From Corallococcus sp. NCRR (GTDB lineage Bacteria > Myxococcota > Myxococcia > Myxococcales > Myxococcaceae), in NCBI RefSeq assembly GCF_026965535.1, contig NZ_CP114039.1:5704001-5768000 (forward strand): a DNA stretch of 64,000 nt, read 5' to 3'. Every line of letters begins with the position of its first letter. Position 1 is the first letter of the stretch. Below, in pieces: positions 44,366 through 53,201 of the stretch. The translations under genes were made by a program, and so were the position numbers. The notes beneath the pieces are model-generated. The model had not been told where the DNA came from. It worked only from the letters and a program-made list of their open reading frames with translations, and did no database searches.

Positions 44366-45598
44366 ATGTCAAACCCCCGCTGCTCGTGCCGCTCTCGCTG
44401 GATGCGTGTCCCCATCTTGATGCTGTCACTGTTGCTGTGCAGTGCATGTGAGGCCGTGGGACGGATCGAGTCCCCTGAGATGCAGGCCCTTCCCATGGAG
44501 CCATCCTCCGCGTCCGGAGACGATGCGCAGGCTCCGGCTCCCCCCGCGCTGCCTCCGGCCCCCGCGGGGCTTCGTCCCGTCGCGGCCTGGGAGGGGATGT
44601 TCGTGGACGCGTGGGGCCGTGAGCACATGCAGACCTTCCTGCCCTGGAGCAACTCACGCGACAGCTGGGACTTCTACAACCTCGCCTATGGCCTGGACGC
44701 CAACACGGCCATGTACCGCGCCACCGGGAAGCGGGCGTACCTGGACCGGGCCCTGCTCTACGTCAACAACCTGGTGGCCTCCGCCCGCGTCTCCTCGTCG
44801 CTGCCCTACAGCCAGTTCAAGGACGCGTACCTGGGCTGGTCCTCGGCCCTGTCGTCACCGGCCGGGCAGGAGGTGCCGCTCTATGAGAGCTATTGCTGGC
44901 GCTACGTCACGCGCATGCTGCGCGTCATCCGCGAGACGCCGGACCTCTACAATTCCACCAGCTACCGCAGGCAGTACGACCGGCTGCTGACGTTCACGGA
45001 GCGGAACATCTTCGACAAGTGGTACCAGCGCGGGGCGAACGACTTCGTCTACCGCAACCGCACGCACATGGCCGCGCACTGGGCCTTCATCGCCATGGAC
45101 CTGTCGCGGATGACCAACGACCCCGCGCGGAGGGCCCGCTACCTGGAGGTCTTCGACAACATCAACCACGGCATGCCGAACTTCCCGTCCTCGCTGCGCG
45201 ACAAGCTGTCGCCCAACCCCGACCAACCGGCGGCCTGGTTCTGGAACGACAAGTGGGACACGAATGATCAGCCCGGCCAGGACGTGGCGCACGCGAACAA
45301 CGTGCTGGCCTTCATCGTGGAGGCCCACGACGCGGGCATGGAGTGGACGGACGCGGACATGCGCCGGTTCGTCGCCACGCTCAACACCGTCATCTGGCCC
45401 GCGCCCAAGGCGTATGCGGAGTACGTGGATGGCACCGGGCAGGGGGATGGCTGGTTCAACGACGGCCTGATGAAGCTGGGCCGCTACGACGTCAACCTCC
45501 AGCGCCGGCTGGAGCAGCATCGCGTGGGCCAGAACAGCCAGTTCTTCGCCAACGGCGCGCTCAACGTGCGGATGCTGTCCGAACACGCTGTGCAGTAG
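44366..45598 (+). CDS. Lipoprotein, possibly alpha/alpha-toroid glycan enzyme
   Basis: A 410-residue exported protein. The leader ends LLLCSAC (lipobox), followed by a Pro/Ala linker to about residue 75. The mature domain is helical and rich in Trp, Tyr and paired acids (SWDFYNLAYGLDANTAMYRATG, ESYCWRYVTRMLRVI, MAAHWAFIAMDLSRM), a texture seen in six-hairpin glycosidases and polysaccharide lyases. I cannot name the family. The start at 44366 begins the leader; the frame opens earlier but without a credible start. Followed by a 13-pair terminator hairpin. Confidence 0.72.
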   Translation: MSNPRCSCRSRWMRVPILMLSLLLCSACEAVGRIESPEMQALPMEPSSASGDDAQAPAPPALPPAPAGLRPVAAWEGMFVDAWGREHMQTFLPWSNSRDSWDFYNLAYGLDANTAMYRATGKRAYLDRALLYVNNLVASARVSSSLPYSQFKDAYLGWSSALSSPAGQEVPLYESYCWRYVTRMLRVIRETPDLYNSTSYRRQYDRLLTFTERNIFDKWYQRGANDFVYRNRTHMAAHWAFIAMDLSRMTNDPARRARYLEVFDNINHGMPNFPSSLRDKLSPNPDQPAAWFWNDKWDTNDQPGQDVAHANNVLAFIVEAHDAGMEWTDADMRRFVATLNTVIWPAPKAYAEYVDGTGQGDGWFNDGLMKLGRYDVNLQRRLEQHRVGQNSQFFANGALNVRMLSEHAVQ

Positions 45599-45609
45599 AT
45601 GGGGCAGGG

Positions 45610-45640
45610 GCGCCCCGTCCCCGTATTGGGGACGGGGCGC
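45610..45640. terminator. Strong hairpin between convergent genes
   Basis: GCGCCCCGTCCCC, loop GTATT, GGGGACGGGGCGC: a perfect 13-pair stem, 11 bases after one stop and 15 bases from the convergent one. Best terminator candidate in the window. Confidence 0.7.
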
Positions 45641-45655
45641 GGTGTCCGCACCCGG

Positions 45656-46897
45656 TCAGCGGGCCGCGGGGAGCAGGCGGACCAGCAGGCCCGCCAGCGC
45701 GGAGACCGTCGCCAGCAGCGTCACGCCCATCCAGCCCCACGAGGCGAGCACCAGGCTGCCGCTCGCAGCGCCCACGGACATGCCGGCGAACACGCCGACG
45801 AACAGCACCGCGTTGAGGCGGCTGCGGGCGGCGGGCTCGATGCCGAAGACGAGCGTCTGGTGCGCCACGAGCGTCACCTGCGCCCCCAGGTCGAAGCCAA
45901 TCGCGCTGGCGCCAATCAGCCACAGCCGGTGATGGGGTTCGAGCCACGGCGCCGCGAACATCGTGGCGAAGGACAGGACGGTCAGGCCGGCGCCCAGGCG
46001 CGTGACGACCTCCGGCCCGTAGCGATCCGCGATGCGGCCCGCCACCGGAGCACCCAGCGCCCCCGCCGCGCCCGCCAGCCCGAAGGCACCGGCCGCGGCG
46101 CTCCCCAGGTGGAACGGGGCGCCATGCAGCATCACGGCGAGGGTGGACCAGAACGCGCTGAAGCCAATGGAGATGAGCCCCTGCGCCAGCGCCGCCCGGC
46201 GCAGGGCGCCATGCTTGCGCCACAGGCCCGCCAGCGAGCCGAGCAGGGCGCCGTAGGAGAGCGTGTTCGTCGGATGGAAGCGGGGCAGGCCGCGCCAGGC
46301 CGCCACGCCGACGAAGGCCACGCTGGCGGCGGCGACCCCGTACATGGCGCGCCAGCCGAAGCGCTCGGCCACCACGCCGCTGATGACGCGGGACAGGAGG
46401 ATGCCGAGCAGCAGGCCCGTCATCACCGTGCCCACCACCTTGCCGCGCTCGTGCTCGGAGGCCAGGGTCGCGGCGGCGGGGACGATGTCCTGCGCCACCG
46501 TGGCCGTCAGGCCCACGGCGAAGCTCACCCCCAGCAGCAATTGGATGCCCGGGGCCAGGCCGCCCAGCAGCAGGGCCACGCTCAACAGCGCGGCCTTGAT
46601 GAGGATGATGCGGCGCCGGTCGAAGCGGTCGCCCAGCGGCGTCAGCAGCAGGATGCCCAGCGCGTAGCCCAACTGCGTGAGCATGGGCACCAGGCCCACC
46701 GCGGTGTCGGAGGCGCCGAGCGTGCCCCCCATGACCCCCAGCATCGGCTGGCTGTAATAGATGGACGCCACCGACAGGCCGGCGCTCGTGGCCAGCAGCA
46801 GCCGCAGGCCGTGCGACAGGGAGGCCCGGGTGGCGGAGGCGGGTGAGGGGAGGACGCCGGTTCCGGCGGTTCCATGTACGGCGCGAATGAAGGACAT
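45656..46897 (-). CDS. Major facilitator superfamily transporter
   Basis: A 413-residue transporter with about twelve hydrophobic segments. The signature between helices 2 and 3 is TPLGDRFDRRRI, and the second half repeats it as GRIADRYGPEVV. It resembles drug or sugar efflux MFS members of the 12-helix group. The start ATG 46897 has a GAGGTGA site. Divergent from a LysR gene with an ATAC-N7-GTAT dyad between, so expression is probably controlled by that regulator. Substrate unknown. Confidence 0.9.
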   Translation of the reverse strand: MSFIRAVHGTAGTGVLPSPASATRASLSHGLRLLLATSAGLSVASIYYSQPMLGVMGGTLGASDTAVGLVPMLTQLGYALGILLLTPLGDRFDRRRIILIKAALLSVALLLGGLAPGIQLLLGVSFAVGLTATVAQDIVPAAATLASEHERGKVVGTVMTGLLLGILLSRVISGVVAERFGWRAMYGVAAASVAFVGVAAWRGLPRFHPTNTLSYGALLGSLAGLWRKHGALRRAALAQGLISIGFSAFWSTLAVMLHGAPFHLGSAAAGAFGLAGAAGALGAPVAGRIADRYGPEVVTRLGAGLTVLSFATMFAAPWLEPHHRLWLIGASAIGFDLGAQVTLVAHQTLVFGIEPAARSRLNAVLFVGVFAGMSVGAASGSLVLASWGWMGVTLLATVSALAGLLVRLLPAAR

Positions 46898-46981
46898 GAT
46901 GTTCACCTCGGGTGCTGCGCGACGAGGTGACAGTGCGTCAGAGGAAGGGGAGACGGTAGACGCGCGCTCCGTACAGCGGTT

Positions 46982-46996
46982 ATACGCGTGGCGTAT
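46982..46996. promoter_or_regulatory. LysR-type site ATAC-N7-GTAT
   Basis: The dyad ATACG-CGTGG-CGTAT contains the T-N11-A pattern of LysR binding sites. It lies 85 bases from the MFS start and 23 bases upstream of the LysR start, the usual position for control of both. Confidence 0.65.
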
Positions 46997-47019
46997 CACT
47001 CCTCTGGGAGCAGGCTCAC

Positions 47020-48000
47020 ATGCCCAACGCTTCGAAGCCGGCCCGGCGGCGCGGGTCCCCGCCGGGAATCCCCGCGTCCGCCAATGCCGACCGGCTGGAG
47101 CTGATGCAGACGTTCATTCGCATCGTCGACGCCGGGAGCCTGTCCTCCGCCGCCGCGCAGCTGGGCACCACGCAGCCGACGGTGAGCCGCAGGCTCCAGG
47201 CGCTGGAGCGTTCCCTGGGGCTGCGGCTGCTCCAGCGCTCCACCCACGCCATGAAGCTCACCGAGGACGGGACGCGCTGCTACGAGCGGGCGAAGGAGCT
47301 GCTGGCCAGTTGGGCCCTGTTCGAGTCCGACCTGCGCGGCGCGAGCGACGAACCGGAGGGCACGTTGCGCGTCGTGGTGCCTCACGCGTTCGGGCAGAAG
47401 CTGCTGGTGGACCCGCTGACGGAGTACCTGGGCCGTCACCCTCGGGTCTCCGTCGAATGGTTGCTGCATGACCGGGCGGTGGACTTCATCGCGGACGGCA
47501 TCGATTGCGCCATCCACGTGGGCGAGGTGCAGGACCCCAGCGTGGTGGCGATCCGCGTGGCGGAGGTGCCGCGCATCGTCGTGGCCGCGCCCTCGGTGCT
47601 GGCGGGAAGGCCCGCACCGGCGCATCCCGACGAGCTCGCGAGGCTGCCCTGGCTGTCCCTGCGCACGTTCTATCGCAACGAAATCTCACTCACCCACGTG
47701 GCCACCGGCGAGGTCCAGCCCATCGCCTTCCAGCCGCGCGTGAGCACGGACAGCCTCTACGCCCTGCGCAGCGCCGCGGTGAAGGGCCTGGGCGTCTGCG
47801 TGGGCTCGTCCTGGGTGCTCCAGGAGGAACTCCGGCGCGGCCGGCTCCTGCACCTGGTGCCGCGATGGCAGGCCGCGCCGCTGCCCATGTACCTGCTCTA
47901 CCCCTCCGCGCGCTTCCATCCGGCGAGGCTGCGCAGGTTCGTGGCATGGATGCGCGAGAGGATTCCGGCGGCCCTCGCGGTGGCCACGCGCACGGGATGA
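47020..48000 (+). CDS. LysR-family regulator of the MFS transporter
   Basis: A 326-residue regulator. A 20-residue Pro/Ala/Arg extension precedes the winged helix (about 25-85; LMQTFIRIVDAGSLSSAAAQLGTTQPTVSRR, reported here by key residues SSAAAQLG and PTVSRRLQALE). The effector domain follows (about 110-305) in the CrgA-like subgroup style. Divergent from the MFS gene with a T-N11-A dyad in the gap. Expected to bind there and respond to a transporter substrate. Confidence 0.9.
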   Translation: MPNASKPARRRGSPPGIPASANADRLELMQTFIRIVDAGSLSSAAAQLGTTQPTVSRRLQALERSLGLRLLQRSTHAMKLTEDGTRCYERAKELLASWALFESDLRGASDEPEGTLRVVVPHAFGQKLLVDPLTEYLGRHPRVSVEWLLHDRAVDFIADGIDCAIHVGEVQDPSVVAIRVAEVPRIVVAAPSVLAGRPAPAHPDELARLPWLSLRTFYRNEISLTHVATGEVQPIAFQPRVSTDSLYALRSAAVKGLGVCVGSSWVLQEELRRGRLLHLVPRWQAAPLPMYLLYPSARFHPARLRRFVAWMRERIPAALAVATRTG

Positions 48001-48017
48001 GCCGGGCCGCGGGCGTA

Positions 48018-48755
48018 TCAACGGCCTGGGACCGCGGGTGGCGCCGGAGGTGGCACGCCCAGCGCGAGGAGGCGTGGGGCATACCGCTGGTAGAGCTGTT
48101 CCAGGTCCGCGTGGTGCCGCCCCACGTCGACTCCCCGGCTGCTGTTGCCAGGGTGGACGCGGTGCAGGTGGCTCAGGTGGGCGCCTCTCACGGGCAGGTG
48201 TCCCGCGAGCAGGAAGCGCACATAGAGGTCCAGGTCCTCCGCCATCCAGAGCGACTCGTCGTAGCCGCCGACCTGTTCGAAGAGGCTCCGGTGGAAGCAG
48301 ACGTTGCCCTGGAGGAAGTGCTCCGCCCGGAAGATGGCGATCAGCATCCGCACGGGCGTCGGGAACGTCCAGGCCGCGTAGTCCTGGCCTGGCAGGTAGC
48401 GCCTCTCTTCGTCCACGCGCACGAAGTCCGCGACGAACCAGCGCCGGGCGTGATGCTGGAGGATGAGCTCGGCGTAGTGGTGCAGTGTCCGCTGCAACAG
48501 CAGGTCGTCATCATCGAGCGGAACAATCCACGCGTCCGGATCCGACTCGCGGATGAGCGCGTTGCGCGCCGCGCCCGGGCTCAGGCGCTGTTGCTGGACA
48601 TGCACCCGGTGCTCCACGTCGAACCCGAGCGGAGCGCAAACTGTGGCGCGCACGCTGCCCCTGGCTTCCGCCAGGTACTCCGCGCGCCCGTCCATGCTGG
48701 GAGTGATGACCGCGAAGCGTGGACGCGAGCCGGGGGCCGAGGGAGAAGTCTCCAT
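48018..48755 (-). CDS. Family 2 glycosyltransferase
   Basis: A 245-residue GT-A enzyme. The N-terminus reads FAVITPSMDGRAEYL. The nucleotide-sugar metal site is in IVPLDDDDLLL (about 78-88), and the acceptor region is MAEDLDLYVRFLLAG with its ED pair. There is no transmembrane helix, so it is cytoplasmic and may add a sugar to a surface glycan precursor or lipid. It stands between a LysR gene (convergent) and the methyltransferase gene. Short for the family, ending soon after the ED motif. Confidence 0.85.
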   Translation of the reverse strand: METSPSAPGSRPRFAVITPSMDGRAEYLAEARGSVRATVCAPLGFDVEHRVHVQQQRLSPGAARNALIRESDPDAWIVPLDDDDLLLQRTLHHYAELILQHHARRWFVADFVRVDEERRYLPGQDYAAWTFPTPVRMLIAIFRAEHFLQGNVCFHRSLFEQVGGYDESLWMAEDLDLYVRFLLAGHLPVRGAHLSHLHRVHPGNSSRGVDVGRHHADLEQLYQRYAPRLLALGVPPPAPPAVPGR

Positions 48756-48849
48756 GAACCTGCCTCCTGTCGAGGCAAGGGTGGGACGCGCGAAAGCCCG
48801 CGGCCATCACCCCGGAGGGACGGCCCTTCCTTCCAACGGAGCGCCCTGG

Positions 48850-49980
48850 CTATCCGCCGGTGGGCGCGAGGCCGTAGAGGGTGGTGATCTCCTGGGAGCG
48901 CGCGGCGTGCAGCGGGTCCGCCTTGTCCTTCGCCTTGGAGTGCCGCGCCGGGATGGACTTCCGCCACGTCACCTTCAGGCCGCAGCGCTCGAACTGCTCC
49001 TCCAGCCACCCGGCCGGACGCAGGCCCAGCAGCACCGCCAGGTCCGAGAGGATGAGCAGCCCCTCTCCCCCGGGGTTCAGCGCGGCGGGGAGCCCTTCCA
49101 GGAAGCGGCGCAGGAACTGGCTGTCCTCGTCGAACACCGCGCGGTCCACCCGGTTCTTGGGCGGCTCGGGAATCCATGGCGGATTGCAGACGACAACGTC
49201 CGCCCTTCCTTCCGGGAAGAGGTCCGCCTCCGTCACCTGGAAGCGCTGCGAGAGGCCGAGCCGCTCCGCGTTCTCCCGTGCGCACGCCACCGCGCGGGAG
49301 TCGCAGTCCGTGGCCTGCGCGGACGCCGCTCCTCGCTGCAGGAGGAGGAAGGCCAGCACGCCGGTGCCGGTGCCCACGTCGAACACGCGCTTGCCCTTCA
49401 CGTCCGGCACGGCCGCCAGCAGCTCCACGTAGTCCGTGCGCGTGGGCAGGTAGACGCCGTAGTGCGGATGCAGCAGGCCCTTCAGCCCCGGGACCTCCAA
49501 ACCCTTGCGCCGCCACTCCGCGGCCCCGAGCATGCCCAGCAACTGCTTGAGCGGCACGACCGTGAAGTCCTCCGTCGGCTCGCCCCAGACCTGCCGGCAT
49601 GCTTCCGCGACGTCCGGCGCGCGTGAGAGCTCCATGCGGTAGCCACGGTCCAGCGCGACGACGATGCGCGACAGCGTCGCGTGCTCCTGCTGCCGCGCGC
49701 GGCGTTCGGCCCGGAACGCCTCCAGCGGTGAGCGGGCCTGCCAGGGCCGTTCGAGCCGCCGGCCCAACGCGCCCAACAGCTGCTTCGCGTTGTGGAAGTC
49801 GCCGGTGTAGCGCAGGAACTCGCCCCGGCGGACGCGCTTGAGCGCGGTGTCAGCGCTGAGCCCGTCATCCACGGGCGACAGGCGCGTGGGGGCGGGCTCG
49901 TCACTCTCCGAGTGCCAGGTGAAGGCGGCGCCGGGCGGAAACTCGAAAGGAGAGGCGGTGGGGCGGCGGGGACGATCCAT
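48850..49980 (-). CDS. Class I methyltransferase of the HemK/RsmC type
   Basis: A 376-residue enzyme. The N-terminal 150 residues are of unknown fold. The SAM-binding domain starts at about 195 with VFDVGTGTGVLAFLL (motif I) and has the NPPW catalytic motif in VVVCNPPWIPEPP, the mark of enzymes that methylate an amide or exocyclic nitrogen in protein (Gln), DNA or RNA. ATG 49980 is chosen over 50022, since the residues before it are unlikely to be coding. The target is not decided. Confidence 0.85.
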   Translation of the reverse strand: MDRPRRPTASPFEFPPGAAFTWHSESDEPAPTRLSPVDDGLSADTALKRVRRGEFLRYTGDFHNAKQLLGALGRRLERPWQARSPLEAFRAERRARQQEHATLSRIVVALDRGYRMELSRAPDVAEACRQVWGEPTEDFTVVPLKQLLGMLGAAEWRRKGLEVPGLKGLLHPHYGVYLPTRTDYVELLAAVPDVKGKRVFDVGTGTGVLAFLLLQRGAASAQATDCDSRAVACARENAERLGLSQRFQVTEADLFPEGRADVVVCNPPWIPEPPKNRVDRAVFDEDSQFLRRFLEGLPAALNPGGEGLLILSDLAVLLGLRPAGWLEEQFERCGLKVTWRKSIPARHSKAKDKADPLHAARSQEITTLYGLAPTGG

Positions 49981-50011
49981 GGCCCTGGGGTAGCATGTCC
50001 TCGTCCCTCCG

Positions 50012-50506
50012 TCAGGACTCACGGCACAACCGGTCCACGAACTTCAACATCGTTGGCAGGCGTGATGCGCCGTGCATCCGCCGGATGTGCTCCGCGGCGG
50101 TCGCGGTCTCCATCCCAATGGCGGTGATGAGCAGGGGACGCAGGCTCTGCCCCCGCACGATGGGGAGTGCGGACCCCGTGGTGACATACGGCGTCTTGGC
50201 CACGCCGATGACGGGCACCGTGCGGCAGAGCGCCTCGTACAGGTGGGCGCCCAGGCCGGGCACGCCCTCTCCGAGCCACACGTAGCCATCCACGACGATG
50301 GCCTCCAGCGGCTCCTGCACGTCGGCGAGCACCCGCAGCAGGTGCGGCAGCTCGCGGCGGTAGAACTGGCCGGGCTCGTAGGGGGCCGCGATGGGCCCCC
50401 GGTCCACCAGGTGCCCGGCCTCCTTGGCGTCCGTCCACGCGCGAAAGAGGACGCACGCGGCCACGGTGACGTCGGGGCGGTAGTCCACGTCCACGCAGGC
50501 GAGCAT
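50012..50506 (-). CDS. Endonuclease V-like protein
   Basis: A 164-residue protein. It keeps the general endonuclease V pattern: ACVDVDY with the first metal Asp, FYRRELPHLL with the Glu, VVDGYVWLGEG with the second Asp, GLGAHL, and PVIGVAKTPY with the conserved Lys. It lacks the HPR stretch normally found after DG.G, and is short for the family (about 220). Endonuclease V cuts near inosine in DNA or RNA. ATG 50506 is used because AAGGAG lies 6 bases ahead; GTG 50530 is the longer alternative. Divergent from the DUF4185 gene. Confidence 0.78.
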   Translation of the reverse strand: MLACVDVDYRPDVTVAACVLFRAWTDAKEAGHLVDRGPIAAPYEPGQFYRRELPHLLRVLADVQEPLEAIVVDGYVWLGEGVPGLGAHLYEALCRTVPVIGVAKTPYVTTGSALPIVRGQSLRPLLITAIGMETATAAEHIRRMHGASRLPTMLKFVDRLCRES

Positions 50507-50564
50507 CCACGTCTCCTTGGGCGCCCCCACGCTACCGCTGATCCACCGGACACTGGAGTCCTCA

Positions 50565-50578
50565 ACTCAAGGTTGAGT
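50565..50578. promoter_or_regulatory. Palindrome ACTCAA-GG-TTGAGT
   Basis: A perfect 6+2+6 palindrome in the AT-rich gap between the endonuclease V-like gene and the DUF4185 gene. Candidate operator; a related CTCAA/TTGAG dyad lies behind the same gene at 52649. Confidence 0.45.
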
Positions 50579-50635
50579 ATTTCTTGATTTAGAGCTTTCG
50601 CGGTGAATGCAAATTTCCTTGCCGGAGGAGTCCAG

Positions 50636-52591
50636 ATGATGAGGCGCGCGGTGGTGTTGCAGGCGGTGTGTCTGTTGGGGAGCGCGGGCACGGCCGGGGC
50701 GGTGACGCCCACGAACGTGACGAAGGTGGCGCGGGTGACGGGCGCCACGCCCGCGGGGGAGACGCTGCCCAATCCGAACCAGACGCACACCAACCATGAG
50801 GTGTACGGCACGGACCTGGGCATCGTCTGGGACAAGGGCGGCGGTGAGGTGTTCGTCCTGTTCGGGGACACCTTCGGCGTGGGCTGGTGCGGCAACGGCG
50901 GGTGCGGCGGCGGCTGGCGCAGCAATGTGCTGGCGCGCTCGGCGGACACCTCGCTGTCCAATGGCCTGACCTTCACCACGATGATCCAGGACCGCACCCG
51001 CCACGCGAAGGAGGTGCTCGCGTCCCGGAAGGTGGACAACGACGAGATGACCGTCATCCCCACCGCGGGCGTCAGCGTGGGGACGCGCCACTACATCCAC
51101 TACATGTCCGTGAAGCACTGGGGCGACCCGGGACAGTGGACGACGAATTACTCGGGCATCGCGTACTCGGATGACAACGGACAGAACTGGGTGAAGCACC
51201 CCACGGCGCGCTGGGTGAACAACGCGTCGTTCACGAATCCCTTCCAGATGGGCGCCTTCGTGAAGAACGGCGGCTTCGTCTACCTGTACGCCACGCCCAA
51301 CGGGCGCTTCGGCAACGTGCACCTGGCGCGCGTGCCGGAGGGCGCGCTGCTGGACATCAACGCGTACCGGTACTGGGACGGCAACGGCTGGTCCGCGTCC
51401 CAGGCGGCGGCACGGCCGGTGGTCATCGGCGCCGCGGGGGAGTTGTCCGTCGCGTACAACGCCGCGCTGGGCCGCTTCCTGATGACGTACCTCAACGAGC
51501 ACCGGCAGGCCGTGGTGATGCGCGACGCGGGCACACCCACCGGGCCGTGGAGCGGGGAGAAGCCGCTGGCCACCGGTGCCGCGTTTCCCGGCATCTACAA
51601 CGGCTTCATCCACCCGTGGGGCAACAGCGCCAGCGAGCTGTACTTCATCACCTCGCAGTGGACGCCCTACAACACGTTCCTGATGCGCGCGACGCTCACG
51701 GCCGACGCGGACGGAAACAACCTGCTGTCCGAGCCGGGCTTCGAGACGCAGGCCGCGACGCCGACGATGGCGCCCTGGTACCTGGCGGGCGCGGGCGGCA
51801 TCGACCGGGCGCTGGGCAATGCACACTCCGGCCAGGACAACGGCTTCGTGCGGGGGAGCAGCGGCTGGAACGCGCTCAAGCAGAGCGTCGTGGTTCAGCC
51901 CTACACGGACTACACGCTCAAGGGCTGGCTGCGCTCCTCGTCCAACTCCAGCCGGGGCTTCTTCGGTGCGCGCGTCGCGGGCAACGGCGCCGTCCTGGGA
52001 GAGACGCAGTACGGCTCGCTGCCGTCGTGGACGGAGCGCACCGTCACCTTCAACTCCGGCGCGAACTCCATCGTGGAGGTCTACAGCGGTGTGTGGGCGG
52101 ACGCGGGCGACACCTGGGCGCAGCTGGATGACGTGAGCCTCACCCGAGGCGCGAACCTGGTGGCGCAGGGCGGCTTCGAACAGCAGCCGTCCTCCACCGC
52201 CACCTCACCCTGGTACGTCCAGGGTAACGGCGGCGTCGACCGGGGGCTGGGCTTCGCGCGCACCGGCGCCAACAACGGCTTCGTGCGCAACAACACCGGC
52301 TGGAACGCCCTCAAGCAGGAGGTCGCGGTGATGCCCAACACCGTCTACACGCTGACGGGTTGGGTGAAGACGTCCTCCAACCAGAACGACGGCTACTTCG
52401 GCGCGCGCGTGCTCAACGCCGGTCCCATCCTCAACGAGGTGCACCTGACGCAGCCGTTGAGCGGCTACACGCTCCAGTCCGTCACCTTCAACTCCGGCAA
52501 CAACCACAGCGTGGAGGTGTACGCCGGAACCTGGGCGAACGCGGGCGACACCTGGCTGCAGGTGGATGACGTGGCGGTGGTCCGCGACTAG
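50636..52591 (+). CDS. Secreted DUF4185 protein with two C-terminal carbohydrate-binding-like repeats
   Basis: A 651-residue exported protein (signal peptide ending SAGTAGA). Residues about 30-360 match DUF4185 (HEVYGTDLGIVWD, VFVLFGDTFG, HPWGNSASELYFITSQW), a five-bladed propeller-like family often tied to glycan enzymes. Two repeats of about 140 residues follow (365-505 and 510-651), each with FE-TQ...W, NGFVR, GWNALKQ and a closing WAQLDDVSL or WLQVDDVAV, like CBM4/9-type jelly rolls. ATG 50636 has a GGAGGAG site; ATG 50639 is next to it. Probably binds or cuts a polysaccharide outside the cell. Confidence 0.85.
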   Translation: MMRRAVVLQAVCLLGSAGTAGAVTPTNVTKVARVTGATPAGETLPNPNQTHTNHEVYGTDLGIVWDKGGGEVFVLFGDTFGVGWCGNGGCGGGWRSNVLARSADTSLSNGLTFTTMIQDRTRHAKEVLASRKVDNDEMTVIPTAGVSVGTRHYIHYMSVKHWGDPGQWTTNYSGIAYSDDNGQNWVKHPTARWVNNASFTNPFQMGAFVKNGGFVYLYATPNGRFGNVHLARVPEGALLDINAYRYWDGNGWSASQAAARPVVIGAAGELSVAYNAALGRFLMTYLNEHRQAVVMRDAGTPTGPWSGEKPLATGAAFPGIYNGFIHPWGNSASELYFITSQWTPYNTFLMRATLTADADGNNLLSEPGFETQAATPTMAPWYLAGAGGIDRALGNAHSGQDNGFVRGSSGWNALKQSVVVQPYTDYTLKGWLRSSSNSSRGFFGARVAGNGAVLGETQYGSLPSWTERTVTFNSGANSIVEVYSGVWADAGDTWAQLDDVSLTRGANLVAQGGFEQQPSSTATSPWYVQGNGGVDRGLGFARTGANNGFVRNNTGWNALKQEVAVMPNTVYTLTGWVKTSSNQNDGYFGARVLNAGPILNEVHLTQPLSGYTLQSVTFNSGNNHSVEVYAGTWANAGDTWLQVDDVAVVRD

Positions 52592-52648
52592 AGGGCGAGG
52601 CCGGGCGGTCCCCGGCTGCATGTTTCCAGGTGTTATGAAATCTGGATT

Positions 52649-52667
52649 CGCTCAATGACTTTGAGCG
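52649..52667. promoter_or_regulatory. Inverted repeat CGCTCAA-N5-TTGAGCG
   Basis: Perfect 7-base arms in the 156-base gap between the DUF4185 gene and the gene at 52748. May be a weak terminator for the first or an operator for the second. Confidence 0.4.
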
Positions 52668-52747
52668 CAATGACACACGGTGCGAGCGATCTGCTCGACA
52701 GGTCATGGAGGTTGTCTGACGCGCACGCGCGCCCCTAGGCTCGCCGG

Positions 52748-53182
52748 ATGAACCGACTCCTGGCAGCGTTGATCCTTCTCCCCGCGATGGCCTTCGGGCA
52801 GGTGCGTGTCGACATCGATGTGAAGCTCCCCGACATCGTCTTCACGACCCCGCCGCCGCTGGTCGTCGTGCAGCCTGGCGTGCAGGTGGTGGAGGACTAC
52901 GACGAGGATCTCTACGTCGTGGACGATGCGTACTGGGTGCGCCGCGATGGCCGGTGGTTCCGGGCGCGCGACTACCGCGGTGGCTGGGTGGTCGTGGAGG
53001 AGCGGCGGGTCCCCGTCACCGTCGTCAAGCTGCCCCCCGGGCGCTACAAGCGGTGGAAGCACGGGAAGAAGGCCGCCGTGCCCGCGTCGTACCGTGAACG
53101 CGGCCCGGACGACCGGCGCCACGACCACGACGACCACCACGATGATCACCACAAGGGGGGCAAGGGGAAGGGGAAGAGGTAG
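52748..53182 (+). CDS. Small secreted protein with Asp/His-rich tail
   Basis: A 144-residue exported protein (signal peptide MNRLLAALILLPAMAFG). The first half has repeated strands rich in Val and Asp (VDIDVKLPDIVF, VVEDYDEDLYVVDDAYWVRRDGRWFRA). The C-terminus is Asp/His-rich (DDRRHDHDDHHDDHH) then Lys/Gly-rich. The layout (short beta part plus a metal-binding tail) recalls the larger protein at 43262, with the same VDIDV-type strand. Candidate periplasmic metal-binding protein. Confidence 0.75.
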   Translation: MNRLLAALILLPAMAFGQVRVDIDVKLPDIVFTTPPPLVVVQPGVQVVEDYDEDLYVVDDAYWVRRDGRWFRARDYRGGWVVVEERRVPVTVVKLPPGRYKRWKHGKKAAVPASYRERGPDDRRHDHDDHHDDHHKGGKGKGKR

Positions 53183-53201
53183 CCCCTTGCCTGAAGGTCG
53201 C

